The position numbers were made by a program, and so were the translations under genes. From Mesaphorura yosii (Eukaryota; Arthropoda; Collembola; Poduromorpha; Tullbergiidae), in NCBI GenBank assembly GCA_009869945.1, contig WIXG01000174.1, positions 1-64,000 on the forward strand: DNA of 64,000 nt, given 5' to 3'. The notes beneath the pieces were generated by a model. That model saw only the letters and a program-made list of their open reading frames with translations. It was not told where the DNA came from and ran no database searches. Of the stretch, positions 49,575 through 63,447 are shown piece by piece; the stretch's first letter is position 1, and each line of letters starts with the position of its first letter.

Positions 49575-49845
49575 TTTTTGCTTTCTAAACTGAGAGAAAA
49601 AATGAAGCTTTCCAATATTTTCAAGATCTTTTAATCTTTTAAAGCTTTATTGTTCTTGTTTCTCGACATGGCATAATGGTGTACCTTTGCATTCATATCA
49701 ACGTGATTTTAATTGCAATTAATTAGAATATTACGTACAGAAATGGAAATAAAAACAGCTTAGTTTGTGTATTTCCGTGCGGTGACTAGCGGATTGGCAA
49801 GATGCATCTCTAGCTGAGGGAATTCGTCAAGAAGACAGCCACAGA

Positions 49846-51863
49846 TTAAAATAAGTCCTTGAAAAATCTCATGACCAGACGAACCCACACGGGTATTGTT
49901 CGTTCTCTCTGGCAAATTACAAAATCATTAAAGGGTTTGCTTTCTGCAAATAATACTTTCTGCTCGCGTTCCAATTCTTGTCGCAACTGCATGTTCTTCG
50001 TGATAACACACAGCTGCATTTCCAAATCTCGATAAACTGACCGGTAGCCTGAAATAGCGTATTTATGCATATACCATCTAAGGTTCTGAGGTCATCTGCT
50101 TCCTATTTGCTTGTGGGGTAATTACCAAAATTAGGAGATCCAATGAGTGTTACTTGAGGCAACTTTTCACCTGGAGGATAATACCATAGCCCTTTTGCAT
50201 GAAACGTCCACGACGTCCTCAGGTATTCCCACATTGAGATTCTTGATATTTGTTTCGCTGTTTTTATGGTATTGAAGAAATTCGAAGCCACGTGCGTGTA
50301 TCCCACCGGAATGCTCTTTGAGAATCCTTGTGCCCCGTAAAATCCATTCGCCTAAGTATCGTGAAATTGGAGTCAGTCGATTAAAATAATTCTCATAATT
50401 GGATGGAAAGCTTACCTTCGGATGGGCCATGAGAATTTGATAATTTGCCGCCGATTTGTACACAATTTTATCGATGTACTCTGATGTGAGATTAAAATAC
50501 CCGCTGGCTAATTTTATCGTCGAATCTGGTGGTGAATCAGCTAATATTTTCGACGTAGCCATATTATCGTAGCTGATCCTCAGCTGTCCCATTTGTACAA
50601 GCGGAAATACCCACGTGTCGGTCTTTCTTTCTCCTTGCTGGTGCTGGTTACTCTCGTAGAACTCGGGCACTGCCTTACTGTTGTTCTTCTGAGAGTTTTC
50701 ATAATGGGTGACTATCCTTTTTTTTGCTAGATTGACAAATTCTTCGGCATTGCCATCGGATGGATGTACTGACCAGTCAGGATTGAGGTGCGCCAGATTT
50801 GAGCTGTCCAGCTTAAATGAAAACTTAGATACTTCGCTAATTAAGGTGTCGAAGAAGTTTGCCAGGTCAGGCAGATTTTCCAATAAAATATATCGGTCTT
50901 GCCGGTTTGTGAAATAATCGTTTGATAGATTGGCCCTATTAAATGAATGTAATCAGTGATTCAGTGCATGCAAGTCGCACATCCTTTCGTGTCAATTTGT
51001 GAACTTACCCCGAAATAATAACGTCATTATCAAAGATGTAAATCTTCATGTGCTGAACCCCAATCACCTCATTCCATCTTGGTGGCAACCATCGTTTAAC
51101 TATTCCTCGTAGTGCCGGGGTGTGGTACAAGTAGACCTTTGCAGAGAAAGATAAAAAATTGAAGCAATCACATTCCACTCAAAAAGCAGTTCATTTGGCA
51201 GTTTACTTATTTGCTAAACAATAGTAGTGGACATACTTGACACGAGTCGTTCTCCTTAATCAGAGGCGTGAGCATAGTGCGTGAACTGCATTCGAAACCT
51301 CTAGACCCTCTCGTGTAGTCTAAGAGTATCTTGATTTTTAGCGACGGGTTCAGGGACATACCAGACTTCATTGCCTCGACCTAGAAAACGTATGACAAAA
51401 GAGCATAAAGCAATGCTGACGCTAACCTGTAAAATTGGCGACTTACAAGTTTATCCTCCAAAGCGCCAGTTCCTAAGTACAATGACGAAAGGCTAATGCG
51501 TGTAGACGCTGACTGGGTTTTGTGAAGTAAGACTGAGTAAAATTCTTGTGGTGACTTTAATATTTTGATTTGAGATCCATGCAATGGGAATCCAGGACTG
51601 AGATCTGCTAGCCATCTCCAATCTGCCAGCAATTATAGCCAATGAATTCATTCACTACTCAAATGACTCCAAGAAGTACCAAAACCAAAAATCACGCATT
51701 ACTTACCGAGTAAATTTATTCCGGCGGATCCCTTCCGCGTTTGGTTAAGTCGTTCATCATTCTTCAAAACTTTTTCACTATCGGGCAAGTTGAGCTCTAC
51801 GGGTCCAAGTAGCCATGCTTTTTCTTTGGGGTCCTGCGGCTTTGAGCCGGGCTCGTCGACCAT
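49846..51863 (-). CDS. PGS1: PGS1, CDP-diacylglycerol-glycerol-3-phosphate phosphatidyltransferase
   Basis: This enzyme makes phosphatidylglycerophosphate in mitochondria, the committed step toward cardiolipin. It belongs to the phospholipase D superfamily. Visible blocks: DWRWLADLSPGFPLHGSQIK, SLSSLYLGTGALEDKL, LKIKILLDYTRGSRG, VYLYHTPALRG, first HKD motif HMKIYIFDNDVIISG, then ANLSNDYFTNRQDRY, the long insert DTWVFPLVQMGQLRIS, LASGYFNLTSEY, the second motif region TFHAKGLWYYPPG and LIGSPNFGYRSVYRDLEMQL, and the end WVRLVMRFFKDLF. About nine exons with consistent phases. ATG 51863 gives an acidic N-terminus (MVDEPGSKPQDPKEK) unlike a mitochondrial presequence, so an upstream targeting exon is possible. 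It ends 270 bp from the convergent unc-104 stop. Confidence 0.94.
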
Positions 51864-52627
51864 TGTGGTATGAAAACACACAATAACTTTTTAGAAGCAA
51901 TGAACCATATATCACGAGCCCACGAGCGTAAGGATGAGATGGAACTAACGTCTTCACAGATCCATTAGACTTTGGAGTGTCTCGATCAGGTTCACGACAG
52001 AGTGCTGAGCTGAACTGATGAATTCTAATCACCGTAGAATGACCGTGGCCTTTGTTGTTTAAATCGATCACCTCACCTCAAATCTCAACCCATGATCACA
52101 TTGCTGCTTCAAAACTCCCTCGTGGATTTCTATTTGTGGTTGTCATCTGCATCACCTCTCGAGCATTCTGGACCGTTCCTCGTTCAGGCAGTTCAGTACT
52201 AAAAGCTATGCCAGTGCATTGTGGAAATTAACAAGAATGATGTTCATCAGTTCCTGGAACAGTGACTACGAAATGTACGAAATCTGATCAATTTATTGAG
52301 TTAATTCTCAAAATTCACAGGTATGAACATATAAATTACACAAAATATGGCATTTACTTCCAACTTCATTGTTTTAAGAATACCAGATGCTAGACTGCTA
52401 GAATCATTCTTAATGTCTATTCTAATAGCAGTCTACACCTAATTAGTCTAATCTTACTTACGTAATCTGAGGGTAGAAAGATAATAATCATAACTTTTGG
52501 AATAAACTTAATAAGGTTTACGAAGAATTAACGGCAGACTAAAATAATATTCACTACATGCATACACTGAACGCTGAACTTAATTTTAATTGAGATTGCA
52601 TTTAATTTACTACAAATAAAAGCGTGC
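51864..52627. other. Gap between PGS1 and the next minus-strand gene
   Basis: It should contain the PGS1 promoter or 5' UTR and the 3' UTR of the neighbouring gene. The imperfect sequence CTAGAATCATTCTTAATGTC/TATTCTAATAGCAG near 52390-52430 is AT-rich. No gene is seen. Confidence 0.35.
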
Positions 52628-55001
52628 CTAATATTTGTCCATTGTAGAGCTGATAAAATCTTCGGCCATCGCCTTGTCAAGGCCCGTATACGTCTTGCCA
52701 ATTTCTTCTTCAGTGACCTGCGGTTTCTTATTCTTCTTACCCGTTCCTCTTGCGCCAGATGAAGAAGAGTTACTTCTACAACTGTCCTTCGCAAGTTTAT
52801 TTTTTCGCTTGCTATTCGCACTCGCGTGACTCTTCAAACTGCCACCACCGCTCATGCTTCCCTGTAAGCTCCCGATCTTGCGTCTACGGCGAGCACCTCC
52901 AAACTCGCTGCTTCCTCTTCGTCGACCGGCTCCAACGCCAAATTCGTACGTGCCTATTTTGTGCTTGTTGTGTAGCGGAGCAGGCACGAGAGGGCAAATT
53001 GGGACAAGATTCGATGGTGGCGGAGGTGGCTGCATAAGAATTGGCATGGGCGGCATCATCGGGTAAGAATCGTAGTGGGGAATCAGAATTGGTGGCTGTG
53101 GGCGGTGGTAAAGAATCCGTCTTGAGCTTGGTGCATTCGGAATGAAAGAATTGTTTGCGTTGGCCGAAGGTGGTTGAACAGCGACCAGATGAGGGACCAT
53201 GAAATTGTTGGTGTAATGGAATCCGTGGCCAGGGTTGTGTCTCGTGTACGCCGGGACGAGTGTGGATCCAGCCTTCATTCCACGTGGTGAAGACGCTGCA
53301 CTCGATGAGTTAAAGAACAAATTCCGGCCCTGGTGAGTTAGCCACCGAAAAAGGCGATCCTTTCTTGCTTCATACTCGGGCCCGGTGCCTGCTCCGAGAA
53401 TATCTCTGACCGTCATTTGACTTGCCAGCGAATCGGAAGACACGAGCGATGAAGAAGGATCATTCGGCGCGTATACCACTTTTAGCACAATTCCAAACGA
53501 ACAAAATGCCAGCAAAATTTCCAACATTGCCAGCAGCAAGAGAATTGCATTGATGGCCACGCCTGTCGATTTGCGTCGTTCAAAGAGCTCATCGTCTGTG
53601 CTGTCGATTTCCTATTCAGAAACATATAAGCACAAGTATGAAAAATGTGGTCGATCAAAGGTTTACCAGCCGCAGTCGCAGATTCTCACAGTCAACATTT
53701 AAAGAAGATTTATGCTCGTGTTCCTCCGTGCACAACACAGCAAAGAGCAAAGCAAGTGTGCAAATTGAAATTTCATCATCATAATTCATCGACCGAACTT
53801 AATTCGACTTTTGAATGCGAAATTAATACTTCGCATGATGCGGAAGATGATGCAGGTGATTTCCTCACAGCACACGAGTACAGATTTGGCTTGCACGTTC
53901 GTTTATAATTCCATCATCATCTTGCCCCTTGTGTGTATTTAATATTTCGTAAATACACGTATTAACAAAATTATGAATATGAACAGGCAATAAAACTACT
54001 TTATGTAATGCCTTTGTAAAGTAAAATGAATTTTCATTCTTCTTTCCTTCCTTTCGCTGCTTCTACTGTATTGCACTTTGCTCGTACGTTTAGCGTTTCG
54101 CGAACTGCGACTTGGATCTTGAAATTATTCGCCCATAAATCTCTTAAATGCGATAAATTACATGTTTTGTGCTGCAGTTTACGACCAGCGCCAGCCCAGC
54201 CTCTGTTCTGTTCGTTCCTCATCATTAACTACCGCCGAGGCTGAGACTGTCGTCGTCGCCAGCATTTAACTACCCGAATTCCGAATGAGCGCATTCTCGA
54301 TTCCCATTCTCGACACACCGCGCCAGGCCTGATCGTTTCTCGTTTACGCTTACCTTCCCCTCCGTCGTGTACATGGTGTCTTGCATGAGCCCCGATGTCG
54401 AAAATATTGAAAGCAGGACAGACGATGTGAGGGCCAACATTGTGACCGCAACAAAGACTTGCAGCTGCCATTTATCACCACCGCACATTGAGCGAAGCCT
54501 GGGCAGTCCCTTCTTCGTGCACATAATTGCCAGTGCACCCGCCATTCCAGTTAGCACTCCGGCCCACAGCCCGGTGCCGTAGTAGAATAAATAACTCCGG
54601 TAACGAAATGCAAAACTTCCGCAGATTACCATTGAACTGCCAATGAATACCTGCACAGAATCGGAAGTCTCAATGAATCGGACAGTTCAATTCTTTAACT
54701 TGAAAATTCGAATGGATTTCTGCGTTTGGTGGTTTACCTGAGCGAGTCCAACTGGAATAGTGACGTTGGTGGGAAGTAGTCTGCTTTTGGGCTTGTTACT
54801 GAACATCTGAACTTGTTGATAAGGTGGGATCGAAATCTGGAGGGGGTTGGCGTTCTTCTTGGAGCCAAGAGTTCCATTCTGTATCACACTTTCCACTCGA
54901 GGATCCTGCGCCTCCGTGGCAGGCTCTGCAACGGAAATGGCCATGGTTGGCACCACGGCACTGCCATTTTGGCTTTTCTTGAGCGTTGAGCTGCGCGACA
55001 T
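52628..55001 (-). CDS. Four-pass membrane protein with long Pro/Ser/Lys-rich tail
   Basis: 514 residues in three exons (55001-54738, 54650-54354, 53611-52628), all phase 0. A hydrophilic N-terminus of about 85 residues (MSRSSTLKKSQNGSAVV onward) precedes TM1 FIGSSMVICGSFAFRY, TM2 GLWAGVLTGMAGALAIMC, a short loop RLRSMCGGDKWQL, TM3 VFVAVTMLALTSSVLLSIF, a polar loop with an acidic segment EIDSTDDELFERRKS, and TM4 INAILLLLAMLEILLAFCSF. The layout resembles CD20/MS4A, sarcospan or MARVEL-type tetraspans. The cytoplasmic tail of about 280 residues has Pro/Met/Tyr-rich stretches (MMPPMPILMQPPPPPSN), a basic Arg/Lys/Ser region and the end KTYTGLDKAMAEDFISSTMD-KY. I cannot assign a family. Confidence 0.82.
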
Positions 55002-58000
55002 TTTGTGGGTCGTTTCTTGAACACTGGATCGTTTCCTTAAAATTCTGTCAGAATCCTGTCTGACTCTAGTCTGGAGCTGGAACTCACATTTTTCACTTGC
55101 ACGGGGAGTCCAAAGTCAGCTGTTTTCTTCCACACACGCGAGACGACAAGCTTCAATCAACAGCGACCATTATCCTGAAACACTTTCGTTCCCTTGTACT
55201 TGGCTTCACTCTGAATATTTCAAAACAATCGAACAGAAACCAGCCACACCGTCGTGTCATCCGTATCCACACCTGTAATTAATGTGTGCAGCGCATGGCA
55301 TGCATGCAAGTTCATCCGTAGAATGTGGAACACTGCCGGCTGTAGATGAGTTGAGTTCACTTCACTCTTCACTGTAATTTTACAGTTGATAGCCGAGATG
55401 AACACTTGTGCGTTAAAGAGCTAAAGTTAAAATGCACCATCCAAAATTCGCATTTCGTGAGTGTGTGCCGTCGTCGTCGTCGTCAATGCCGTCTCGAAAT
55501 AAAATTTGAGCACGCTGCACGCGATAAAAATAATTGCAGCTTCAGCTTCGGTTTCGTCGATCTTCTTATTCACTGAATATGAGGTAGTAAAAGTGTTGTG
55601 TGCTGTTTGACAGCCAAACTCTCAAAGCTTAAATTGTTATTGTTGGCTTCGTTGGTCACTTGCTGCAATTTTCTGTCACGATGTACAATGAAATCGACGG
55701 CACTCTTTTTCTGGTGGTTTGGTCATATCGTACGACACAGCCACAGCATTCAGCGTTTATTTCGGTCGGAGGCGCTTCAATTGCACTTGTACAGCATTGG
55801 CACTGATTAATGACGAGAAATCGGCGTGAAAGCAGCACCAGAATCAAACAAAATTTGATTTGAATGATAGGTAGAGACGGAATTGGGAATTCAGAATATT
55901 TGAGCCACCGCACAGGCACCGCACAATCCACAACAACTCGTTTGCATCTATCAAGAGAAGAATCTTTAATGAATTGCAATTACAATCGCGGCAAAGGCAA
56001 TGGCAATGCTGAAACTGAATCTGAATCTGACTTCTTCAAACTGAGTATTATGAATAAGAAATCGAATACCGAATTGCGAATTAATTCAGTAACCCTCGCC
56101 TCAAAGTATGTTAGTAAGCTGCACTGCACACTATAACTCAATTATAACGAACATTTATCAAGAAAAAAGGAAAATCGCAGCGCAGCGCAAGATTAATTCG
56201 CGGCGATGCGATGTGGAATTCTTCAGTTAGAAAATCAGGTTTTTCATCCCTCGGCTCAGCTCAAATTCGGCTTATCTGTATCTCACCGTCCCCAGGGCCT
56301 GGCTGTATTTCATATGTCGCTTGTAAACTTGAAGTCGAATCAAATTCCTATAGGATGATCCCTCTAATGCTAAAATGCTAAAGCCTGTTCTCATACTCTG
56401 ACTTTTTTTACTTAATTGTGAGTGCTACGTGCACCTTTGCCCCGTTGCCGTTGCGTTGTTGTGAGACAATTACTTGATATTAAAATATTGTTGACGTCGA
56501 GTTTAATAAAGTTGAATTTAATTCGATTGCAGTGCGAAGTGCAATTACTTGCAACGATGATGTGAAAAATGGGGGCTGAATGAAGCCGACTTCTTTTATC
56601 TTTGTTCTGCTTCAATAATTGCGATTTTTCTCTGCGACAAGACAACAGACAACTCTTCAATTTACCTTTTGATCGATTGGTTAGCGATTCAGACTTTATT
56701 TTAATGGCGACTAGACTCAATCGAAATCGATAATTTAAACTCACCAAGCAAGCGTAGCAAGCTAGAAGACGTTGGAAAGTGAATACTCTCGATGTCCGAA
56801 ACAGAATGGGACTGACTGAGCCAGCCGAACCAAGAGCCAGTGTCATATTGTGTTTTGTATGGTATGAGTTTGTATGAGTATGCATATGAATACAATTAAC
56901 AGCTTCCCTCATACTCATACAGGTTAAAGCTAAAAAGAATTATCTTTCAGTTTCAATGGGGTATAGGAAATGAACCCGCTTGCATTGCAGTCCACTTGCG
57001 ATCGCGATGTATGAGAAACCTGCTTTAATTCAATGCAAATGAGATGCGGTTCTGCATACATTGTATTATTCACAGGCATCAAGATTCAGTTTATTTGCAA
57101 ACATCGCGCATTGATGTACTGCAAATTGTAAAATACGCATGCTTATGAATATAACATGCTACATGCGTGGTGCGGTGCAAATACGCGTATTATTATAAAG
57201 GTTCAATCAATTTCACAGGTTACAAGATGCAAGATGCGAATTGAGCATCTTGCATGAGGAGTAAAATGCTTTTGGCTTTCTCATGACTGACATGAATGGA
57301 CTCAGGTCTGCGTCTGCGTTCTGCGATTGTTAATAGCAGTCAGTCGCAATCATGAATGGGACAAACCGACCAAAAAGGAGATGCGATCGGCAAACGCGAA
57401 CGCACGCTGTGTGAGTGGGGTTTAAGCTTGTTGGGTCCGAGTCAGAAAGTGTCAGAAGTGATACTCGGTTCAGCTGTACTGCTGTACATGCGCAACATGG
57501 CTATATTTTATAAATTGACCTATTAGAACACTTTTGATGATGAAGAAACAAGAAACCATCAACCATCTTCGATGATTCTTGCGCTTGAGAATTTTGCCTG
57601 CTGATCTTGCACAGTTTCTATCGATTGCATTGAGACTGACTATCTAGCAACTCAACCTACACCACAAACTCGGTTTCTACCCGAATTTATCAAAAAATAA
57701 AAAATAATTGGCATTGAACGTCTCCAAATGCTCCGTTAAAAAATTTGAGAGTGAAGCTGAAGTCCGGGTTTTGCATTTTTCGACTTTCGACAAATCATTG
57801 AACACTTCTGGCTTCAATTTTAGCACACTTATTCATGACAATTAATAAGTAAACACAGGAATCTATAATTAGCACCAATCCGAGCAAGAACACGTTGAGA
57901 CCCAAGTGAAATGCATATAATTGACCTAAAATCGTCACTCAAATGAACTGAGGGACAGCATCGCTTTGCTGTGAGCCGAATGTGAATTCAAATAGCACTC

Positions 58001-61000
58001 TACTAATATTAATATTCAGTGTTAAACAACAGAATGACTTGCCTTAAGTCCGCGTATGGCGTGTCTGCGTCAGTTTATCTTGTATTCTCTACCGACTTGA
58101 TGACAGACAGGCATCGAACTCTTCAGCAGGGCAGAGACAATAGAGAGAAATCAAAAATTGTTCTGTACATGCGCTTGAGCCTGCAATTCAATTTAAGCGA
58201 AAGCAAATTGTTCGATTACATATGAACAAAATAAACGTGCCGAAATTTACACTTTAATCATTTTAAACGGCTCTCGTATGCTATTGGTTTTTACGAGCAC
58301 TTTTCCGAATCAATCGCTGGTGCTAAAGAATTTATTCCAACTGAAACATTAATTGCTATTGATTAGCGATGTATAGATTCTTGATTGTATGAACAGAAAT
58401 TTATTCTTCCCATTTCAAATTGCGGTCTAGTGGGATAGTAACGGCAGCAAATTACACAACTTAAAAGTGCTGTGCATAAAGGCAGCCAAATTTAATGATG
58501 TTATTGGCGTCCATCTTGCCAACTTTGAAACTGACCTTACACAGAATAAAAGAAGGCCCCGTGTCAGTCAATGTGATGCCAATTTAACGATACTTCCGGT
58601 TACTGCGACCCGCGTTTCTTGCTCATTATTGCATAAGTTCCCTTTCACTTATTTATGCACGATCATCGGTTCTTTGGACTTTTGAGCACGAGAAATCATG
58701 CAGTCTTACCTAATGTAACCAATTTCCTTATGTTTCCTAACGTAGTGCAGGCAGCATGAAAGTGCAATTCAACGCGATGCTTAATTTCTTCCAATGCCCA
58801 TTGCCAATTGCCTTCCATTTCTATTGTTGTCGACAATATTGTCAGATGTGTCATTGTAATCACAGTCATTAGTTGACAATGTGTGCGTGGAAGTACGAAT
58901 TCGTATTGAATTCCTGTCAACACCCAAGCGCAAGGCGCAAGACGCCGAATTCTGACGAATAACAATAGCCACTGCCATGCTCTTTACAATGTGTCCTGGC
59001 TGCAGTCGTTATGCAAATGATAAATGACGGACGAGGACGAACACGACGACTGTCAACGTCAATTTATTGTGCTTGGCTGTTGACTAGCGCATCAGCGTTT
59101 CAGCGTGCAGATCGCAATCACAACAAATCTCAAAATAATGTATTGTTTGAATGCATTCCAATAAAATTATGACGAAATGCTTCACAAAAGGTTATAATCG
59201 CCAAATGGCCACATAAGATTTGTGATTTAACTACGGGGCTTTGCGTTTGAATGGAATTTAATGAATTTTACGGACATGCCGACCGCAAAACAGCACACAC
59301 AATTGGGCAATCAAGCACAATAAAAGTGCAAGTATGCAACCGCAACGTTTCGCTGCCGCCACATTTTTTGCCTGGTCACAAAAAAAGTCTCACTTCTAAC
59401 GTAGAACGTTGTTTGTCTCATTTAATTATAACGTGTGGTACGGCAGGACGAACATATTTCGGTATCATTGATACATTCGAGCCAGCAATCAAAATAATTT
59501 ATGCAATAATTCAGAACTCGACTCATTTACATTAATGCGCTTCATTTATTGTTTGTTTGTTGACGGCCTGCCTGAGACAAGGCAGGCAAACGAGGACTCG
59601 GCTTGGCTCTGCTCGACTTTCTACTCCTTCGGCAATGCGAAAAGACGATTGACTGGCTTCACGTTTAAATGCTTTTAGGGTTTAATGCGAAACGCACGTA
59701 TTACATATTAAACGTGTATGAGCATACGCATAAGCACATGACTTTTTTGGTCATTGGTCAGTCAAGTCATTGCAAGTCATTTTCAAAGCAATTGCAATTG
59801 GTAATTGGCACATGGTTCACAAACCCAGCATCAGGACCAGCATGCGTTGTGCAGCAATTAGCACGTGCATGAAATTGAAAAATCACATACTGACCGACCG
59901 GGACACTCGCATTGATATTCAGAAACTCACCTGCTCTTGCTCTGCTCTGTTACGAATCTTCAGAATGATCTCCAATTCTCCATCACCATTGAACCTGGGC
60001 CTGGGCCGGCATGATCTCAAATGAAACCCTCTCAATACAACTCACGTAATCAGTAATCTATAATCAAGATTAGCAACAGCCACAGCCGTATAACGGTTAG
60101 GAAATGGTAATCAATTAAAAATGTGCTCACATCTTTTCTTCTCTGCTTGAATTTATACCTAACACGGCACGGCACGACAAACGTGTTAAAGTACATACTA
60201 ATTCATAGTGCAAGGCAAGCCACGACTGGTCAGAATATGCGGTCAGATAAAAATGCACGAAGAAGACACTGTTCAAAACCAGAGAATTCGAAAAGTTTTT
60301 ATCCTGTACGCGAGCATTTTCTGTGTAAATGCTAAATGTGGAATGCACTCCTGTACGGTGAATCACATCTGCCATCCGAAGATCCTGATGATCCAACATC
60401 CGACCCTTCGTCTTGCCTGCCTGTCCTTCCTTCAGTTTCCCATTCTTATTTTTCTCATCTTTCCATCTTGCTACCTCTCAGAAGAAAAGCTATTAAATCA
60501 TTTTCTGAAAGGTGCCTCCTTTCATTTTTGAGACCTGCGTCAGTTTTCAGGGGTTCCATTCAATTGTTAGCAAAGAATTCAAGACCACAGGTAAAAATTC
60601 AGGTTCGGTTCTTTGCCCATGCCCCGGAAGTTTTTGAAAGATGAAACTCTTACACAAGTACAGAGTCTAAAGGTGTATTAAGTACAGTATATGTTAGATA
60701 AAGGCCCAAAAGAGCAGCATAGAAGAAGCTGACTCAAAGGAGCAAAGATACATGTTCAAGCTGAGCGCTTTGAGTTGGCCCTGTTCGTCATTATTTTCAT
60801 TGTTGCGTAGTAAATACACTTACGCTAATGGCTAATATATCAAGTCAAGATTCTAGAAAGAAAAGTCAAGCCACTTGAGTTGCCGCTGCTGCTGCTGAGT
60901 TGTTCCCTTTACCCACTTTACTTTCATTACGCACTCTTTTAATGCTCAATGCTCGCTCATGATCGGTGAAGAATGGCAGCGACGGCGAGTGCGAGTGGGT

Positions 61001-62985
61001 TTCATGTCGATTTCCGTTTCATCTTCCTTTTCATCAGACAATGTGCGTGTCTGTGGACAATGCCTTCATTTGCATACTTACAGCCAAATTAGATGGTTAA
61101 ACAACTTTATTTATGTTTGCCTCAATTAATCACAAAGATTGAGTGCCGGTTCACTTTCAGAGCGCTTCAGGCATGAAAGCACTCATGAATCAAGATGCCT
61201 GCTTGTAATTAACTAAAATCATGATCACACTCTTGGCTATGACGGCTATGACTGACATTGAAACGCAGCACGCAACTTCAGCCTCAAATAGAGCACAGGC
61301 ACAGACGCAGTCGCAGGCAGAGAAGAAACGAAAACGATCACATCTTCGACAAATATTAATGGCATTCGAGTTCGTGGCTTATCTGCTTTAATTATCACGC
61401 GTAACGCCCGGCATGACACGAAAAACGCAAGGGGCGAGAACACGAGAAGCTTCGCCCTACTTTGTCGACCTGTGCTGCGTGCCAGGGTGTGTGAAGAGTG
61501 AAGACACAAGACACGAATGACAAGTAATATACAAATAAAAGTTAATGAGAAAGGCGAATCCGTTTAAATTGATTGCTTTTGAGCCACAGAGGTACGGGCA
61601 GCTTATTTACAATTTAGTTGACCGAGCTCAATGCAGAAAATGAAAGATCGACGCTGCCATTTTGCCATTCACTAGCGTGCCCACCTGTTAAAAAGAAGCT
61701 GTAAGTGTCTCATGAGTGGAATCTTCAATTGACGAAATGATGTGTAAAACATGTTAAGGAAAGACACAGTGCAAGAAGGTAGTAAAAAGCTCAAGATCGA
61801 ATCCTGATCCAATTCAATTCTTTTAATAGCTCAAGGACGACTAATCAGTAATCAATGTGCCAAGCCGTTTAGCCCTAACTTAACTGAAGCTTTGTTAAGT
61901 TGCAGATCATTTCCTGCATATTGTCTTCTCGTACTTGAAGACAAGACCCTCAATTCGTGCCTTTCTTATTAACAGCTTCACTGATCCACTGCCAAACCGC
62001 CATGCTGTGCTGTCAGGGTTGTGATGAGATATGACGACGAAGGAACAATGTAGTGACGACAATAATCAGATGATTAACTCCTGTCTTATGTGTCTAAATT
62101 TAACATTAGCAATACTTCAGGCAGGCTGTGCTCTTTGTCAAGGTAAGAAATTCTATTAATCAACGAATCAATTATCGACTCGCTTGGCTTGCAAGAGTCT
62201 CGATCTGGTTCTATAATTAATCGACTTGTGAGACTAAGGAAATGATACATCCGTCTCCATTCACTGCTTGTGCGATAAAACTTGGTTAAGCGAATCGCTA
62301 ATCGTTAACCATGACCAATTTTAATTACTTTTTCTTGTCTTCGCTTGTCTTGACAGGTGCTTCGTGGTGCTAAAATGTCATGAATTTTATGACTGATAAA
62401 TGCTGTTCACCTGAATGGTTTCTATTTTTGCTCCACGTCCCAAAGTATGCGGCGTGAGGACCTTTGTCCTTTGTCGACATCGAAAGCCATGACTAGCAAC
62501 CACAACCTCAGAAATTCAATTTAGCCTTCCACTGAACAGGTTAAACACCTAATGACTTCAATTTCAGCCCAATGTATTGAATTGGCAAGAATCGAGACCG
62601 CAAGAGCAGCCCTGAGAAAATGAAAGCACGGCTTTTATTCAGAGAACAGAAACAAAATGGACTCGCATGCTTAAAATACAAATTAGCAATTTTATTCAAT
62701 AAAATTCAATGAAATTGATATAAATTGAATTCAGCTAGCGCTGGGTGTGAGTGCCTGTTAATAAAATACTGACACGTGTGTTCAATTGTTCGAAAGCCCA
62801 TTCACCAAACACAAATGCACTGGCGCTAATTAAGTTCCAATTTAAATTAAGATGGACATGGACGGGCAGGCAGCCTTAAGAAATCAATATTCCTTATCTT
62901 GGCATCTCATCGAATCAGTTAGCGCACTGGTCGGCTGCTAAAACTACTCGCTTGCTATTTATTCGCAACTCGCATTTACAATAAA
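55002..62985. other. Eight-kilobase gene-poor tract
   Basis: No exon, RNA gene or mobile element could be supported. The sequence has many short reiterations (GTCGTCGTC near 55468, CTGAATCTGAATCTGA near 56018, GCTGCTGCTGCTG near 60885, CACGGCACGGCAC near 60165) and AT-rich stretches. The longest open frame (56412-56918, minus) looks like chance. A TGAGGTAGT string near 55580 has no matching hairpin arm. Confidence 0.45.
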
Positions 62986-63447
62986 TTAGGACACATCAAA
63001 GAAGCTGTCAATCAGAGCGGCCACAGTCTGCGGTTTGTACCGCACATACTTTTCGCTGTTTCTCGTGAACGGCACGTTTGCGTACTTGTCGTAAAACTCC
63101 TGATACTTGGTGTAAATGTGGTCACGGCTCACGCGGCGGAGTGTGTTGCGTAATTCTGGGTCTGGGACGGCGTAGGTTTGCTGCAGGCGCACGATTTCAT
63201 CCATTTCTCGATTGAAACCCTGCGAATAGTGAATTTCAAATTGATTAGGCTTAAATCAAGTGGCGATTGCTACGGTTCAGCGAGCGAGTTAATGAGCAAT
63301 GAGCATCGAACTAACGACATTTGCTATTTGCTTACAGAAAACTTGTCTTTGATTGTTTGCCTGTCTTTATCACGTAATTTGCCCGACTGAAGAATCGAAA
63401 CAGGAATGTCGTCCGTGCCGAATAACTTGTCTTCCACTTTCTTCCAC
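62986..63447 (-). CDS. Exo70: EXOC7 / Exo70, last two exons (5' part outside window)
   Basis: This is the C-terminal end of the exocyst subunit Exo70, which tethers secretory vesicles by binding plasma-membrane PI(4,5)P2 and Rho/Ral-type GTPases. Exon 63447-63336 reads WKKVEDKLFGTDDIPVSILQ and SGKLRDKDRQTIKDKFS. Exon 63219-62986 continues GFNREMDEIVRLQQTYAVPD, with LRRVSRDHIYTKYQEFYDKY, VPFTRNSEKYVRYKPQTVAA and the end LIDSFFDVS. The KDRQ.IK..F.GFN block and the FT.N.EKY..Y block near the end are hallmarks of the family. Basic residues in this C-terminal domain are the membrane-contact surface in other species. The rest of the gene lies beyond 64000. Confidence 0.92.

Noticed and set aside
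53645-53908. 87-codon + strand frame in the intron of the four-pass protein gene
   Set aside because: No splice partners, motifs or family match; probably intronic chance frame.
55580-55610. let-7-like seed TGAGGTAGT on the + strand
   Set aside because: Only the first nine bases match, and I see no complementary arm within 80 bp that would form a precursor hairpin.
56412-56918. 168-codon open frame (minus) in the 55-63 kb tract
   Set aside because: Composition and lack of motifs suggest chance; no supporting splice or family evidence.
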